From Butyrivibrio sp. INlla21 (GTDB lineage: Bacteria > Bacillota > Clostridia > Lachnospirales > Lachnospiraceae): DNA of 64,000 nt. This document shows positions 63,082-64,000 of the stretch, in pieces. Each line of letters starts with the position of its first letter. The stretch's first letter is position 1. Made by a program: the position numbers and the translations under genes. A model generated the notes under the pieces. It searched no databases and was not told where the DNA came from. It was given only the letters and a program-made list of their open reading frames with translations. The DNA is taken from NCBI RefSeq assembly GCF_900116875.1, contig NZ_FPCC01000004.1, positions 155,308 through 219,307 on the forward strand, written 5' to 3'.

Positions 63082-63951
63082 GTGGAGGCATCTAAAGTTT
63101 CTAAGCGCCAAGTCTCTACTTCTGGAATGCTGAAATTGTTAGGCGTGTCTCGCTCTGGATACCGAGCTTTCCTTAACAGGAAAGTTTCTCCCACAAAGCA
63201 GCGTAAAAACGCTGTTAAGAAGGAAATCCAGAAAATATATGATAAATCTAAACAGAACTACGGAGCCCCTAAAATAACCAAAGAACTTCGCGCTTCTGGT
63301 GAGACCATCTCCGAACGCACAGTAGGTAAATACATGCGTGAAATGGGTATCAGAGCCCAATGGACTAAACCTTGGATTGCTACTACCAAAGACTCAGATT
63401 TCAGCAAGCAGCTTCATAACATCCTTGATGAACAATTTAACCCAGATCGTCCTAACGCTGTCTGGTGCACTGATATAACTTACATTTGGACACAGGATGG
63501 ATTCGTTTATCTCAACTGTGTCATGGACTTATATGCTAGAAAGATAATTGCATGGACTCTAGCTGACTCCATGGAAGTATCTACTGTTATTGAAACAATT
63601 AACAAAGCCAAGGCTCGCAGATCAACTGACCAGCCTTTAATCATACATACTGACCGTGGCAGTCAATACGTGTCAGAGGCCTGGAGAGAGGCCACCAAAA
63701 AGATGACTAATAGCTATTCCCATAAGGGCTATCCTTACGATAATGCCTGCATCGAATCATTCCACTCCTTGATTAAAAGGGAATGGCTTAACAGGTTTAC
63801 AATTAAAGACTATCGTCATGCTTATTCTCTAGTATTTGAATACATAGAGACCTTTTATAATACCGTCAGAATTCATAGCCACTGTGACTACATGTCTCCT
63901 GATGAGTATGAAAAGCTGTACGAAAGGGTAAGTGATTTGTCTGCTGCTTAG
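63082..63951 (+). CDS. IS3-family OrfB transposase (DDE integrase core)
   Basis: A 289-aa frame with the full catalytic triad of the rve integrase core: Asp in VWCTDITYIW, Asp in IHTDRGSQYVS and Glu in ACIESFHSLIKRE. The HTH_21 region (YGAPKITKELR) precedes it. The frame extends upstream to the A7 slippery site without a stop, so the true product is probably an OrfAB fusion. The annotated GTG start is only the first possible independent start. Confidence 0.93.
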   Translation: MEASKVSKRQVSTSGMLKLLGVSRSGYRAFLNRKVSPTKQRKNAVKKEIQKIYDKSKQNYGAPKITKELRASGETISERTVGKYMREMGIRAQWTKPWIATTKDSDFSKQLHNILDEQFNPDRPNAVWCTDITYIWTQDGFVYLNCVMDLYARKIIAWTLADSMEVSTVIETINKAKARRSTDQPLIIHTDRGSQYVSEAWREATKKMTNSYSHKGYPYDNACIESFHSLIKREWLNRFTIKDYRHAYSLVFEYIETFYNTVRIHSHCDYMSPDEYEKLYERVSDLSAA

Positions 63952-64000
63952 CAGGCGAATCCTCTCATTTTAATTTGTACTAAATCTTGACATAGGACCA

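Larger units (their letters stand above)
62680..63985 (+). mobile_element. IS3-family insertion sequence inserted in abiEii
   Basis: The element spans 62684-63981 (1,298 bp). Imperfect inverted repeats start with AGTACAAA at the left and end with TTTGTACT at the right, and about 24 of 28 terminal bases pair with one gap. A 4-bp direct repeat AAAT lies on both sides (62680-62683 and 63982-63985), as expected for a target duplication. It carries orfA and orfB on the plus strand, opposite to abiEii. Both genes are intact, so the element could be active. Confidence 0.82.

Noticed and set aside
62666..64000. IS ends at TGGT (62666) and ACCA (64000)
   Set aside because: The outer 15 bases on the two sides do not pair well, while AGTACAAA/TTTGTACT pairs well and is flanked by a perfect AAAT duplication.

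Overview
The window looks like chromosomal DNA of an anaerobic, low-GC Gram-positive of the family Lachnospiraceae (Butyrivibrio/Pseudobutyrivibrio/Lachnospira-like). This is inferred from gene content: lipoprotein-type binding proteins with Ala/Pro-rich linkers, YesM/YesN-type two-component pairs, VTC, DUF4956 and CotH proteins, strong AGGAGG ribosome binding sites, and no rRNA or tRNA genes. About 55 genes lie on the minus strand; only a few (agr regulator and agrB, one chemoreceptor, a 57-aa protein, a lipoprotein, the IS transposase) are on the plus strand.

Layout. 1-1371: a DUF4956 protein (cut by the window edge) and a VTC-domain protein. 1464-4329: an agr-type locus (divergent AgrC-like kinase, LytTR regulator, AgrB) with no recognisable AgrD. 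4307-12202: a TRAP transporter (dctP, dctQ, dctM), a small membrane protein, then kinase, regulator, a membrane-anchored DctP-like protein and a WYL regulator. 12350-13582: PrsW-type protease with a Met/Gln-rich tail. 13742-18521: an AfuABC/FbpABC-type ABC transporter plus an MgtC-family protein. 18565-21698: an AT-rich type VII secretion (LXG) effector cassette whose toxin ends in a lysozyme/transglycosylase-like domain, followed by small membrane proteins that may be immunity factors. 21885-22117: a large compound palindrome. 22118-29981: a six-gene run joining an HptRSA-like sensor (binding protein, kinase, regulator) to three degenerate c-di-GMP-type proteins. 30077-41796: mostly housekeeping or general genes (glycosyltransferase, chemoreceptor, dehydrogenase, diguanylate cyclase, phosphoglucomutase, rRNA/tRNA methyltransferase, acetyltransferase, oligoendopeptidase). 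41925-54281: a ChvE/GguAB-type sugar ABC transporter, then a XylFII-LytS-YesN-like sensory operon with CotH and a truncated receiver. 54377-61809: chemoreceptor, K+ channel with a 53-aa partner, radical SAM/DinB/WYL trio, small membrane proteins and a nucleotidyltransferase. 61830-63981: an abiEii toxin gene cut by a complete IS3-family element.

The main theme is sensing coupled to uptake. Three unrelated transporters (TRAP, AfuABC-type ABC, CUT2-type sugar ABC) each lie in the same region as a three-component sensor: a membrane-anchored relative of that transporter's own binding protein, a YesM/LytS-type histidine kinase and a YesN/AraC-type response regulator. Each transporter operon also begins with its binding-protein gene, followed by a GC-rich hairpin before the permease or ATPase gene, which fits higher expression of the binding protein. 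The most unusual items are this repeated sensor architecture, the fusion of one such sensor with degenerate c-di-GMP proteins, and the LXG effector cassette.
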